The position numbers and the translations under genes were made by a program. The notes beneath the pieces are model-generated. The model did not search any database, was not told the DNA's origin, and saw only the letters and a list, made by a program, of their open reading frames with translations. Below, in pieces: positions 25,650-39,100 of a stretch of DNA of 64,000 bases (positions are counted from its first letter, which is position 1; each line of letters begins with the position of its first letter). The DNA is from Diploscapter coronatus (lineage: Eukaryota > Nematoda > Chromadorea > Rhabditida > Rhabditidae): assembly GCA_964036155.1 (NCBI GenBank), contig OZ038422.1, positions 5,789,201 to 5,853,200 on the forward strand, given 5' to 3'.

Positions 25650-27205
25650 CTGTAGTTCTAAATGATTTTTTTTTAATGTTTGGTGCATTTGCAATTTCTC
25701 CCAGAACTGAGGCGAAATTGAAATTTGAAAGCTCGAAGGAGAAATCGAAGTCAAACTCTCGTCTCAACACTGATTTCCATCAACTATTTCTAGACAATCA
25801 TCTTTGTATGATTTCTCAGATCCTCACTTTCGATATTACTATGATTATTTAGCTTTGATGTTGTTGATTCTCGGGAAATGTGAATCTAATGAGAATTACA
25901 CTCCCGAATCAAATTGCGTGTTTCAATCTTAAATGTTAGCGAATGCTCTCGAAAGCCGAGGCTCTCATATACGAGGCGAGTTCGCGATCAAAATTATCTA
26001 ATATGTCTGCACTCTCTCAAGTTGAAAATCGCATGTGACCCAATGCACAATATATATACATGTGTTCCTTCCCAAAATGTGATCAATATGAAACTCTAGG
26101 TGCATCTCATTCACATCGAAGCTCGAGTTTTCCATAGTACACGTTTTAATTGAATTTTGCACTGATATCAAATTACCTTTCTAGATATGTTTCTCTTCAT
26201 CCATTTCATATGTAAATCATAATATGGCAGGATATCCAATGCCGAATAAATCGTATTAATATCTTAATTCCTACTATTTTTAAAATTATAGTTGATATTT
26301 AATTATTAAAAGAGTGTACAGTTATAAATAGTTACTATCTTTTCTTTATTTTACCTGTTTGATCACTTCAAAAATTCTTTTTAATGGGCAATGTAAAGCT
26401 AACTATTTTGGATAAAATTTGATTCAAATTTTTCGTCAAAACGGTTTTTTATCCAAACTTCAAAATTGTATGAACAATGATGCTACTCTCCACTATGTAT
26501 AAGATCGAAGTTACGCTAAAAATGCCAGAATTTTAAATTGGTATTTAATGTTTATGTAGACAAACTTTCAATATTTTTCTCTGACACAATTTTTGCGCTA
26601 CACGGCGATAACCATGAGAAATCGTTTTTTCTTTGATAAAATGAGATCCATTGCCGATAACTTTGTAGCTGTAAACTTTTCCGAAAAGCCCTAGAAACGC
26701 CAGATGTAGATTTCGGGACCCCGATATTTGGCCAATACAGGTCTACTCATTAATAACTCAAACAGATTCGGGAAATTCGCTATCGATTTGTCTATCCCGT
26801 GTCTACATCCGGCGCACACCGGTGCACAAAGAGATCGAAAAAATTTCTTCGAAATAAAAATCTTTGAAAAAAATATCGAATTATTGTTGGTGACTTGATG
26901 GGCTTTAGAATAAACCCTCCTTTCTGTGCTCTCATTAATTACCTGCCTCATTCCCAATTACCCGCTTGGAGTCAATCAATCGATGGCTTGATTCACTCAC
27001 GCAAAAAAGAAGTTACGTACAGAAAGAATGAAAATAGCATCGGAAAGTTAAAAAAAAAAAACTGACTATTTGCAAGTGGGGATATGCCTATTTTCATGCA
27101 ATCACCGCTGGAAGTCGCCTGTATGGTAATCAAAGGGTATGCGATATACAAATTAATTCTTATCAGTAAATGTTGCTTCATTAGAACATTATGATACCAA
27201 AAACT
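25650..27205. other. Region between the GT92 core exons and the Ig/FnIII gene
   Basis: It should contain the missing N-terminal exon(s) of the GT92 gene. The only candidate I see is a minus-strand ATG near 27037 opening a 13-residue hydrophobic segment that ends at a GTGAGT donor. Several short ORFs here have no family signal. Confidence 0.35.
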
Positions 27206-27210
27206 TTATT
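27204..27210 (-). terminator. Polyadenylation signal overlapping the stop of the Ig/FnIII gene
   Basis: On the minus strand the last codons read CAA TAA AG, so AATAAA overlaps the stop codon itself. This argues that the gene ends here and that the protein is not a fragment of a larger receptor. Confidence 0.55.
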
Positions 27211-30200
27211 GAAATATGATGAAAAACTCACCTATTACTTTAACCTTAACTGTGCGCTGAACTTTGCCCGCATTATTTTCAGCCATACAGATAAGTGATG
27301 TGTTCTGAATTCCTTACCTCTCGTAGTCGAGAATATTGTAATGATTCTAACCTCGATAACCTCACTTAGCTGTATTTTATTTCCTTCGACAATATCTCCA
27401 TCTTCTTTCTCCCACCAAACTCGTGACTCAGGTAATCCTTAATTCATGGTGAAAAAAAATATATAAAAGTATATTATTGCCTGTAGCAAGGCATTTGATA
27501 ATCACAGTTCCATTGGGTTCAACGTAAAATAGTTTAAAGGCTGGATCAAGAGTAATTGTTGGAGGAATTTCTAGAAATAGGAAAATTCAGGATGGATAAC
27601 TACTATTGAGTTGGTGCATAACTTTTTTCAGAGTCAATTTTATGAATTATTTGACTACTCTGCATTGAACTGATAAACGGATCTTGCATCGTAGGCAAGG
27701 AAGCCATCTGCTACTGAATTTTTCTTCTTGAGTATGACCACCAAAAATGGACCCTCTGACGCTTCCGGATTACGATTATGTATCTTTGACGCACAATTAA
27801 TTGGTTATTGGACTTTGCGCAAGGAAAAGTGGATGGAGCTTATTCCCCCCTCTTTAGCGCCTGCTCTTCTTTCTCTAGCATAGTGAAAGAATCCTCTCTG
27901 AAAAAGAGAATAAACGCCGCCCACTTCTCCATGCACCAGGTTCAATAATCAGTCAGTTTGCACATTAGTGCTATATGAATTGTAGTGGTGAATTTCTTTT
28001 CCATAACGCAAAAAATCCCGATCGATTTGGTTCAGAAATAAGAAAGTTATGATTTTTTCCCGACATCGGATCTGTCAGAATTTCAAGTTACCGTAGCTTC
28101 GCACACTGATATTTTCTCAAAAAAAAACTAGCTATACCACATGAAAGATCGCTCAAGCCTATGGCAATTGATAGTCTATTGGCAATTAATTGTAACCCGC
28201 AAGACATGACCATTCAGAGATTTAATTTTGTAAATATAGAAATGTTCATTTGAAATCGGAAAAGCATTATGCACCACCCCCAATAAGAAATCAACCTTTT
28301 CTTTTAGTTTTAAATGAAATTGCTTCAGATGCAGGTCCTTCCGATAAATCATTTGTTGCAGATATTCGAATCTGAAATTAGTATGCACTTTTAAAATCAC
28401 ACTAAATATAACTGAAAATTCATTTTCAGTATCAGGAGACAGGCCCTACAATTATACCCTGGGCCCGTACTAAGACCTCTTTCCGTTAATTAAAAAGTTG
28501 ACGCGAAGTTGAATTGTTGCGAAAGAAAGCTTTGATAAATCCTTACATACGCAGAAAACTTGTAATTCGTTAAATCATAAGAAAGATATGAATTTTAACA
28601 AATGATCAGAACTTATTGGACATCCCAATATTATTGAAAACTTTAAAGATATTTCGATTCCATTAAGACAAGACCATCTAACGAGATAATTGGCAAAAAT
28701 GGAAACAATTGCACACTTTTAACTTTATTTCATCAATTACAAAAAAGAAACTTGAATGTGCTATATTTTTTGTATTTTTCTTAATCTGTTTAATCTACCT
28801 TATAAGTAGTATCGGGTTTGATATTATGATAGTCTTTCTGCAGAGTTACAGCTCCATTTCCATCGTAATTAGGGCCAACATCAATTTTTTGCCAACTTTT
28901 GTAAGATTCATTTGGAGAGCTATCATCCACTGTCAAGTACACTGTGTAAGCCTGCAATCTCACTCTTGAATTAAACAATGAATATTCAATTCGTTTGAAA
29001 GAACCATTTAGTAGCACGCGCTTTATATTGCGCGCCTTCCACTCTTGATCTATTATCCTATTAAATTTTCCCGTTCTCCTCCTCATCTGCAGCAAAAAGG
29101 AAGGAACTGTCGTAAGATAGTGGCAAGGGGATGAGAAGGGAAAAACTTGTCAATTGTTTTTTTTCATTTGAAACAAGCGATATAGACGATTATCGAATTC
29201 GTTCACTAAAAAATAGAAGTTATGGTTTGGTACATTTAAAATTAAAATAAAAAGCGGTACACAATTCTATTTGCAGTGCAAGAAAGGAAATAGCGTGTGA
29301 AAGTGAAAGACGCAGATACTTCTCACCCTCTTATTTCCTTTTCGATCCCTGTGTTGAATGTACCAAATCATATCTCACTTGAAATAGTTCTGCGCTGTCT
29401 TTCCCTTGCTGCTATTCTCGTTTATCTATCCCTGTGCAACGCAAGAATGACTGTAATTGTGAATCTGAATTCCAACCGTTCTTTTTCCTCACATGCTCTG
29501 CTCATTCTTTATTTCTCGCTGTCTAAATATGGTCGCTTCACTCAGAATTGAGATGCTATAACTAGAAAGGACAAGTTCACTTTTCAAAATGTATTGAAAT
29601 TAGTTATTTTTGTATGCATTATCTCGGTGGGTTTGTACTGAGCTTAAAACTTTTTAGATTATCGAAAATAGTTCATTCTGAACAAAGTTGTAACTTTTTA
29701 TAACACAACTTATTCCTGCAGTAGCTTCCCAAAATTGTCCGATAGTAAAGCTGCATTACGTTTACGTCAATTATTATAAATATGCTTAAAACCGGTAAGA
29801 ATGCTGTCCAAGTGGTATAAATGTAATCATGAGCTGATATTTACCAAAATAATTGGATTTTTCAAATAACTGAATTTGAAAATGGCTGAACTTTTCAACA
29901 AGTCTGTCATTGCTGCAGCAAAGTGAAGTGCAATGACCCCCGCGCGTTTGTTATGGTAAAGGTAGGCGTGGTTTTTCCATCGCGAAAAAACTAGATTTGA
30001 TGTTTTCGGTATTATAGAATAAGAATATGCAACCATAATTTTGATTAACTTACGCAACATATCCGAAATCGCCATATTAGAAGTGGCTTATGCTTTTGAC
30101 GAGAATTTTAGTTACCTTTATGGGCCCAAGAGTCTGACTGGGGGAAATCCATGTCACATTTACGTCGTTTTCGAAGGATATAACAGCAAAAATATCGCTG

Positions 30201-33200
30201 GGTGGGTCGATTGGTGCTGTAATATAAAAAAATATTTCTTGAAATAAGATATTTTTAATTGAAATAAGTTAGGCAGCGATAAAATATATGAAGATTAGGC
30301 TTATGCAGCCGTCCTCGTTTAAGCCCTGACTTCGCCAGAGCTCGAGTATATTGACAGCGGTGGAGTTTAGAAAAAGCAACGGTGTGTGATTATTAGTAGC
30401 ATTATAAGTTCAATCATTAACGCTAGAATTGATGTTCATTTTGAAGTAAAAGTAGGAAGAATTTCAATGCATAAGCTTATTCTTATAACAAACAGATCGA
30501 AAATGTTACTTTTACGTATTGCGCCTATCTTCTTTCAAACTATTCATATTCGATATTGAATTCAAGTATCGTGTATTTCGCACGCACTGATTCCTGTTAT
30601 TTAATCAATAGCGAAAAAGAAAAAGCAATGATAGTACGCAAAAGTGAGAGACGGAGAGATTCATCTATATTTCTCTTTCATTAGCGCTGACTATCTCTTG
30701 CAATCTCCGCCCATTTTTCCGCGTCACAGCTGAGAAATCAGCGTGAGAGAGGCGCGATAATTTAACCTTATTTCTGTGATATTTGCAGGGTGGCTTAGCA
30801 GAAATTTTCTGAATTTTCTAACCTAAAAAATTAATTGCCCGGATATACGATGCCCGAAGTGGAGTCAAAAATGGTTTTTTTTTTCAAATTTGGATAGAGT
30901 ATGGAAGGTTATTCAAAAATAACATGAAACGAAATACTTGAAACACGCTGAAGGTAAAATAATAAATTATCGGGTGTTCGCATTCTTTTCTCAATAGCAT
31001 ATGTATATTTTGGGCTCCTAGAAAAAGACACCACTTTTTTCTTTTCGTCTCTTGCTTCCTCATACTATTTCTTAGAAAAGGTGGTGTCTTTTTCTAACTG
31101 GTGTCCCGGTGTCCTGGTGTCTTTTTCTAGGAGCCTATATTTTGGCATTATCGGCGAAGCCGATTCGTATCGACATTTAATTTTTACTAATAAACACTTG
31201 TACTGTATTCCCTACCTCCAGAAACAGTGGTAAAATTAATTGGATCGGAATGGATTCCTTCTCCATTGTCATTCACTGCAGCAGCCTTTACATAATGAGG
31301 CGTGCCAGGTTCAAGTTCTTCTCTCGAAAAAACAATCTTCGGATCATCCAGATCTTCTTTCACAGGAAAGGAATACCAATCACTGATTGGAAGTGTCGGG
31401 TCTATTGATACATAGATATTATACTTCTAAAACATTCGAATATTGTTATAAGCTCTTCGACAAATTCTAACAACTATATATAAAGTGTGCGCGATGCGTG
31501 TATAAGTGAGAGTACGGAAAAATAATGTTGCCGTTGATTCAGAAGTCTTCGGGTTCGTTTAGAGGGCGTTCAGAGTCTGCTCACGCATATTCACGAACAT
31601 GAAAGTATAGCACGCGGAGAGAAATGAGACTGGAAATATGCTCACTAGAGCAAAAAAGTCAACTGCCTCTGTCTCTACGTATCATCGAAACATAATTTGC
31701 GCGTCAGCTTTGTACTCGTTTAAAATAAATAATACAGCACATTGCTAAAATCTCGACTTGAGAAAAGACGACACATGACTTTTTACTTTACAAATCTTCT
31801 AATCAGTTTTCCATCTAGCTTTGGTGAGAAAATTATGAGAATCGAACCATAAGCAAAAAACAACAAATGCTAACAAAATATGAAAAAATTCAATAATAAA
31901 AAAGGAAAAAGCATACATGCACTATTTCTCGGTCCTGTGTCTCTGCCTCTATTGACAAATGTTAGCGGTCTTTCGATTTTCGCGTTTCAAAAATGTTCAT
32001 TTTGGTGGTTTGGAACGTGCAATTTTTTCGCTTAAAAACCATTTTTATTTTATATTTTTATGAGACGTTTTAATCACATCCAAATATATATATATATACC
32101 AAGTTTGGTAAAAATTGCCTCAGAACATGTGTTTCCAAAGGCCGTTTGTGTTCTCTACGAATAGCAACTTGAATTCAAATCGGGCAACCTGGAAAAGTAG
32201 TAACGAACGAGAATAATATCGGAAAAGATTTTTCTCAACCCTACCCTTCCTTCACCCTGTACTATTTCATCCGTTACTTTTCCAAATTGCCTCCAAATCG
32301 CAGAAAAAGATATGCATTTTAAAAATTCCCTACCTTTATCTGGCCATTTGGATACTTTGGCGGTTGAAATTTGATAGCCACTCTATTGTCTATATCAACA
32401 GTAACATTGATACCAAGAGGAGGACTGCCAGGCTCTGAGAATGATTGATGAGTTATATGAAATGATTATTCATCATAAACTTACTATTAACACTAAAAAT
32501 ATGGCGATCATTGGCTATTCCATATGCATTCTTAGCCTCACACATTAAAATTCGCTTTGTTGGAGTGCTGGAGGAAATCTTAATAAAGTAATAAGTCACA
32601 AATTTCTCTGCGAAAAATTTGAACGCATTTTACGCGAAAAAATTTGTCAGATTAATTTTTATTGGGGTGTCCAATAAGTTATGAGCACATTTTTTGAGAA
32701 ATTTTAAACAATAATTACGGGGCAACGAAATTTCGTAATGTTTGTGCAACTTCCCGTAAGATAAGTTGTATTTCTGTAGAAAAAGATGTTAATAATATTT
32801 CTCGTCATAGACGATTATCTACATATCATTGAATTTCCAAAAGATTGTGCAGTAATAATGAAATGATTGAATTGTGAGGGTGATGTTTATGATTTTGGAA
32901 CAGACTTTACCTTCATAGAATTATAGCGATACTTATCATTTTTATCTGGCTCGACGGGAATTGACACAGGCTCCTAAAATAGTGTATAGATAAACGAAGA
33001 GACGGCAAATCTAAACAATGAATATCTTGCCAAATTATTGCGAACAGACTCAGGTCTCAAAAATTACTCTAATGCAAGTAGCATGCATGCCTCCATGCCT
33101 TCTCACTTTCAGCAGATAAGCATATGCGGTATTTTTTGTATTGTGCTCAACTCGATAAGCCCTCTCGAATGACATCTAGCATGCCAAGGTTTTAGTAAAT

Positions 33201-35143
33201 TTGAAATCGAGTCCGATATCCCCGGGGTACTTAGGTATCGTAACTTATTTTTTCCAAGTGGGATCATAATGGGTATGATACAGAGAGAGAGTCCGTGGCA
33301 TCATTTTGCGACCAAATTTGAATAAATTTTCTTTCAAAATTGACCTGGTTCATAATTTTTTATCATACAGAATAATAGAAAATTATCGTCCTATTGTGCA
33401 GTTTTCGCTAATAATTTCGCAACATATGAAAATTTTTAATAAATAAAAAAATATTGTTAACGCCCGAATTAAAGATTCAGTTTTTCATAATAGCTTAAGA
33501 ATGAATGTCAGGAAAAATCCAAGTCCTATTGTCGATTGTAAACGACTTGGCCGTCGCTAGTGCGCTTCGCAACAGGGAAGGTGCGAAACGCGTCGCGTTC
33601 TCATGCGTTGCGGCTCTTGTTGTGAAAAGCATTTTTCACACAAGATTATGATTTTCCGTCTGAATTTCGCAATTATCCACTAATTAATGACAATTAATGT
33701 TAATTATGATTAGATTGTCGATTGTTGAGTAAAAATTTGTCCCTTTATTTCGTTTTTAGCAATTTCTAGAAGATTTATTGAAATTTAAACATTTTTAATG
33801 ATTTTCTTCTACAGAGCGATGGCGCTGATTTGGAGGAGCTCGCTGCAGAGCGGCACGCAAATGGTCGGGCTTACTCATGCCTGAAAAACTGCTCAATAAA
33901 TCATTTTATCGAAAAACAAGATAAAAAGCTCACGAAAAATTACGAAAAACTGAGAAAAACGCGGAATAAGACGAAATTGAAATCTGTGTCTGTAATTATT
34001 CCCTAAATATCTATCAATTATCGATAATTTTAAAAGTTTTATCGAAGAAAATCTTCAAAAAAATGTTCAAATTTCAATAAATCGTCTAGAAATCGCTAAA
34101 AAACGAAATAAAGGGACAAATTTTCACTCAACAATCGACAATCTAATCATAATTAACATTAATTGTCATTAATTAGTGGATAATTGCGAAATTCAGACGG
34201 AAAATCATAATCTTGTGTGAAAAATGCTTTTCACAACAAGAGCCGCAACGCATGAGAACGCGACGCGTTTCGCACCTTCCCTGTTGCGAAGCGCACTAGC
34301 GACGGCCAAGTCGTTTACAATCGACAATAACAGAGAGGTGCAGAACAGGGGTTCTCCGATTTTGATCTTTTCACATGTTGTTCAATTTCGGAAAAATTTG
34401 GCTTAACCGCTGCCTAAGTCTGCTTACCGTAACTCCACTCACTTGCATTTTTCGCAAAACGAGCTGCACCACGTGGAAGAACTTTCAAAATTGAGCAATG
34501 CATGTGAAAATCTCCCAACTCCGTGGATCCTTGTTCCGCACGGCTTTGACTTTTCCTAACATTCATTCACTCTTATATACTTCGCCAGTATCAGAGAAGT
34601 TTAATGGTAGCCAGCTGTAAGATACAATATACATTGGATGATCACCATTGGCAATACATCTGCAAGTTAAATGATTTTAAAATAATTAATTCTCGAATAC
34701 CTGAAGTAAATAGGTTGTCCGGGCTCTACAACTGTTTCTAAGTCCTGTTCTCTCACAGCAGGATCGATGATTTCCAATCTGATTTTCAATGGAATTTCTG
34801 AAAAGTGCTATTTTCATTATCCAATGTTGTTCAGCAGATTTGTTTTCTGATACCTCATGCAGGTATTAAGTTTTTGTATAGGTTTTGATCAAATTTTTGA
34901 CAAAAAACTTTTATTTTCTAAAAGTTAGATATAGAATAACTCGGGCTGCAAAGCAGCTCCTAGGCAGACAAATAAATGAGTGGCCGCTCACTGGTCTGTC
35001 TAGTTATGATGAAAACTTATCAGTGTTGCTGGATTTATCATACCAGTTAAAAAGAAATGAGTAGCTGCAAACACGAAGACCACCACGGATATAGCTCCGA
35101 AAATAAATTGCCCAATCATAGCCTTTACGCCGCAGGCTCTCAT
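27206..35143 (-). CDS. Ig/FnIII-domain adhesion-type protein, 13 exons, 449 aa
   Basis: Exons 5' to 3': 35044-35143, 34701-34797, 34581-34659, 32911-32973, 32485-32578, 32334-32434, 31216-31426, 30116-30216, 28799-28951, 28296-28371, 27481-27570, 27352-27437, 27206-27304 (450 codons with stop). Order: N-terminal hydrophobic signal or anchor (about residues 9-32); Ig domain 1 (YFRCIANGD ... YSWLP ... [10 protein letters not shown]); FnIII 1 ([10 protein letters not shown] ... [15 protein letters not shown]); FnIII 2 ([11 protein letters not shown] ... [15 protein letters not shown]); Ig domain 2 ([19 protein letters not shown] ... [13 protein letters not shown]). Ig 2 resembles the third Ig of LAR-type receptors in its short final strand, but no transmembrane segment or phosphatase follows. 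It probably acts outside the cell in adhesion or signalling. One intron (27438-27480) has a GC donor. The stop TAA overlaps an AATAAA signal. Introns carry several transposons. Confidence 0.85.
27789..27963. repeat. About 175-bp inverted-repeat element, copy A
   Basis: The left end (gcacaattaattggttattg) and the right end (caataatcagtcagtttgca) are imperfect reverse complements. The whole element, including an internal cgccgcccacttctccatgc block, matches 45188-45364. It lies in intron 27571-28295 of the Ig/FnIII gene. Confidence 0.7.
31013..31135. repeat. 123-bp miniature inverted-repeat element, copy 2
   Basis: It has the same length as the copy at 3461-3583, with the same sequence apart from a few substitutions, and perfect 20-bp terminal repeats. 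It is flanked on both sides by TATATTTTG, a different 9-bp target-site duplication. It lies in intron 30217-31215 of the Ig/FnIII gene. Confidence 0.9.
33490..34575. mobile_element. Outer inverted-repeat element carrying a nested element
   Basis: The left end (gaatgtcaggaaaaatccaa) and the right end (gacttttcctaacattcatt) are reverse complements with few mismatches. A similar left end occurs alone at 50440-50475. The middle is interrupted by the 799-bp element at 33529-34327. It lies in intron 32974-34580 of the Ig/FnIII gene. Confidence 0.6.
33529..34327. mobile_element. 799-bp element with about 270-bp terminal inverted repeats and TA flanks
   Basis: The left arm begins TTGTCGATTGTAAACGACTT and the right arm is its reverse complement; both extend about 270 bp with only scattered mismatches. 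TA lies directly outside each end, fitting Tc1/mariner-type integration (inference). The unique centre (about 33800-34060) has no transposase ORF. The close match between arms suggests a young insertion. Confidence 0.8.
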
Positions 35144-35480
35144 TGTGTCGTAATTAGAAATAGGCTAGGCGAATAATATTTTTTCGTTATGGTATCGCAT
35201 ATTGTAGTGGATGGTCTTATACAGCCAGCAGATATAATCAAAATATATTCCCCAGTATATTGTTTATCTAATCTAAATCTAAATAGTTAGTATTTTTATC
35301 AGGTTTGCTCGCTTGTTTGAACTTATTAGGAATATATTCCGACTATCCACGATTATCACTATCGAGACTCATATCATCTTGAGGAGCAGAAAATTTGGAG
35401 CAGAATGGTGCAGAATTTTCAATCTCTGATCACTTTTGATCCGGAGAAATTTACCCTGAAGATTTTATAAACGACAGCAT
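35144..35480. other. 5' flank of the Ig/FnIII gene
   Basis: AT-rich sequence with no ORF or repeat I can support; presumably promoter of the minus-strand Ig/FnIII gene. Confidence 0.35.
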
Positions 35481-35661
35481 GCGCAGGGGTGGGCCGGGGC
35501 CGACTTTTAAAAAAATTCGGAACCGGGATCGGGAGCAAAGCCAAAATTTTTCGAGATTCGGGATCGGGATTCAAATTTCTCGGACCACCAGGACGGGATC
35601 GGGATTGCCAGAAACGTCGGAACTTCCGAATTCGGGACCGGAACTCCCGGCCCACTCCTGG
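35481..35661. repeat. GC-rich palindromic element with cgggatcggga repeats
   Basis: The ends (gcaggggtgggccgggg and cccggcccactcctggc) are reverse complements with few mismatches. The inside has repeated cgggatcggga units. Base composition is sharply more GC than the surroundings. It abuts the SINE that follows. Confidence 0.65.
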
Positions 35662-35930
35662 CGGTATAGCGCAGTGGTTGTGTGTTACTGCCTACAGCTG
35701 GGTCTCAAGTTCGCCCTCCGCTCCTACCCAAACCGAAGGGGTTTAAGAAATATTGGCAATGGGTAAAGTCACGCGAAAATTAGCTTAAAATCCCTGTTGT
35801 TGCATACACGACAACAGTCTGTCCTCGGGGCGGGCCACTAGTCCTGTGTGGCTAGGATAGAGGCCGACTGTCTTATTACGGACGGAGGGTAACCGGCCCT
35901 ATCCAGTGGGAACAAGACTAGGATTTTTAA
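35660..35930 (+). repeat. tRNA-derived SINE-like element
   Basis: The head resembles a tRNA gene: an A-box-like TAGCGCAGTGG seven bases from the start and a B-box-like AGTTCGCCCTC about 45 bases later. A body of about 200 bp follows (gggcgggccactagtcctgt, gaggccgactgtc, gtaaccggccc). The promoter arrangement fits RNA polymerase III transcription. No cognate LINE is visible in the window. Confidence 0.6.
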
Positions 35931-36167
35931 ATATATTGCTCTCATTGAACATAGATTATATCATAAAATATTCGGCTTTGCTAGTGAAAGTGAATTAGAT
36001 CTAAGCTTAGATCTAATTATTGACGAAAATGAGCGAAAAACATAGACAAATCCTTATCTTCATTTAAAATCATCTTTATGGCATATTTCAGGAGAACAAA
36101 TTGCGAGATCACAAGTTCTCTCCATTTCTGAAGGCGAATTGATCATTTTTGCAATCTTCTCCTAGCT

Positions 36168-39100
36168 ATGGCGAGTGTCACTATTTCACATTATCACTTG
36201 ATTTTAGGACTAATAAACTTAATGAGGATGCGGGAATCAAAAATAATAACTCAAGTTCTTATAATATCTGCTATCATAATGTGTTATCTCTATTTTCAAG
36301 CTATCACAAAGCAAGATAAATTAGAAAACGACGAACAAATTTCTAATCATGACCATCAATCATCGCCTCAGTGGTCACGCGAAATATATGATCAATGGCA
36401 TGGTTGTGTAATGAAGAATTTGACACACTATAGAGGATTTCCTGAAACGGTAGGCTTAAACAATCTTAAAAGTGCGTTAAATTGTGACTGCGACAAGGAA
36501 GCGCCTCGGTTTACCTTTACCTTCGAAAAATTCCGATATCTAGCAATTTAGTCAAGCTTCAACTCCAAATTCGACCCACAAAGTATAGCTGCTTTAAACC
36601 AAAGGGTTTCCGAAGAGAAAATACCTTATTTTATACGCGGAATAGACTCACAATGCGACTTTTCCGTGTTGAATTGAATTTTCAATCGGGGCCACATGGT
36701 TTTGAGCGAAGAGTGGTCGAATTTCAGCAAGTTGCATGTCATTTTGTCTATTCATCCTATCTTCATTTCCCACGCTATTTTGAACGAGTTGCAAATTGCA
36801 ATGCAACTAAATATGAGCGTGTCCGAAAAATGAAATAATATTTTTTCTATACCTCATGGCTATTTCACAAAATAAATATTTATTACAGTTTTGGAAAGTC
36901 ATTAAATTTGCTATAAAAGATTGTGAATATATACTGGAATCGCGGCTTCTTATAGAGGATCATCGAAATAAAGATGAAATAAAAAGACATATCACACCAT
37001 TAAATGTATGATTATTAGTTTTTACAAGGCTCAAACTAGTGTTCAATTTATAGGATGAGCCATCGGTTATAATAACTTTAGGAGTTGGTCATGATGTCAA
37101 TTCGGAGATTGGCCTAAAAAAAGTAAGCGATTTTATCAAGTCTAATGAAACGAGAATATTAGCTATAAGGCTAAAATTATATATAACATAAGTGCCTAAA
37201 ATTATGCACTGTTAAGGTTTCTTATCTAAAGTCTCACTATCTTTTGCTATGAAAATGAGGATTAGAGGAAAAGACCAAATTTTGCACTTATATTTAGAGA
37301 GCACAAGTTGATTTTTGTTATAAGCCGCAGAAATGTCAAATGTTATATTTTCTGAAAGCCCGCATTTTCCAGATTCTAAATTTAAAATTTCAATTTTTTT
37401 TCAAAATGGTCCAGTCTACGTAAAGTTATGAGCATCTGAAGTGAGTGCGCCGTGTCCCTCCTTTCTTTCTAATTTCACCGTCGAGCTGTTCCCCTCGATC
37501 TTTGCAGGTCTTTATAGGGATGGTTTTGAAAATGTTGAATTTCGGTTGGAAAACGTTATTTTTGATAAAAAAAAGTTGACTTTTTCGATAGAATCACTTC
37601 AACTGTTTTATGTTAGCTCGGCGGCTTTTTGTCTCCCTTTTCAAATGTAAAAATGAACCCGGCTTGTAGACTCTACCTCTACTGATGTGTTTAGGTTCTT
37701 GATTCGAGAGGAGTCAAGTTTTACGGTGCCGACCCTATGTACGAGATAAATTCCGACTTATATCGTCAAGTCGGCACATTTTTTAACTTTGCAGTTGGAG
37801 CACAATCAGGCATATTCAGCCTAAGCGTATTAGACGGTAAAAGAATTTTTCTGAGTTCGTTTAACGTGGAGGTGTAAAGTGTTTATATCTTTTATATGTT
37901 AAGTGTTAGTAGAAAGAAATGGTTCATTTAGTGAAAAGATTCGACTAATATAATTCCATTGTCCTTATTTTCGATTTGCATGTTTTCCTAATTCTACTAT
38001 CACAATAAGATCAACTCGTCGCCTGAAGTGCGACAAGCGGATTTTGATTTGGAAATATTGTATTTTCATTAGACGGAAGATATAAGGCAAAGGCAGTTCC
38101 TGTTGTTGGATTGACATATTTTATTAAGGATGTCTTAAAAATAAATGGTAAGTTGAAATATATTTATCGCACAGAGAATAGCTACGTTCAGCCCAGTTCG
38201 AACATTTCCATGCGCTATCTTTGTACTTTGTTTATTTCCTTGTTACTTAATGAGCATGATAGAGTGCACTATCCATGCTCCTTTACCAATAAATGAAGAG
38301 GCTAATAATTTATTTTCGCCTTTTTCCACTTTCGATAAAATTATCCCGTTGATCGTTTGTGTTTGCGAACATATTTCTTTCTGAGAAATTTTATTCAAGA
38401 AATAATCAGTAGAAAAGCGTTTAAAATCCTATATATTCTTGGATTCAGTCACAAAATCCTGCGAATTATTCGCCCAAGTTCGCTATAGTTGATTTTTCCG
38501 ATATTTTCTTTTGAAATGCCATTTTATCCATGTGAAAGATAATTTGAATTCTTCCTAAAATAGTCATGACAGAAAATGGAATACTGAACATAAATATTGA
38601 AAATATGTAGAAAATTGATTATTTTCAGCTGTTGATGATATTTGGATTGATGTTGAAGGATCAGAATATGATCTATTTGAGTATTTTTATAGTGATGGTC
38701 AATTGAATAGGAATAATATTACAATTTGTCAATGGAATATGGAAGTTAGTTTCTCATATTTAAATTATTACAAATCGATTTTTATGAAAAATATCTCGAG
38801 GTTGCATATATTATACAAATGTTAAGACATAAGGCACTTCACTCTCAAAAATCGAATTTCCATAACTGCTAGCCCAGCTTCCCATCGATTTGTTTTTAAT
38901 TTTAGTCTTAATTAGTTATTTTCGATAATTTTGTGTTAGCTAATGAGATAAAGAAAATATTTTCTCATTATTGCATTTCGTCAAATACTAAAAGCGCTCT
39001 GTCACTTCGCGTTACGTTATTCCGTAATTGCGCCATCTAGACGTTTCTTTATCAAACAATACTATCGATCTCTTACCATTGTAAAGTTTCCGTAAAAGTG

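Noticed and set aside
26691..26957. 88-codon minus-strand ORF as a GT92 N-terminal exon
   Set aside because: No membrane segment and no splice junction in phase with the exon at 25566-25649.
33480..34340. Possible structural RNA because of the very strong pairing of 33529-34327
   Set aside because: TA flanks, an unpaired centre and an outer element around it are better explained by a transposon.
27206..35143. Fragment of a LAR-type receptor phosphatase
   Set aside because: Ig and FnIII resemblance only; the coding region ends at a stop overlapping a polyadenylation signal, with no transmembrane or phosphatase exons downstream.
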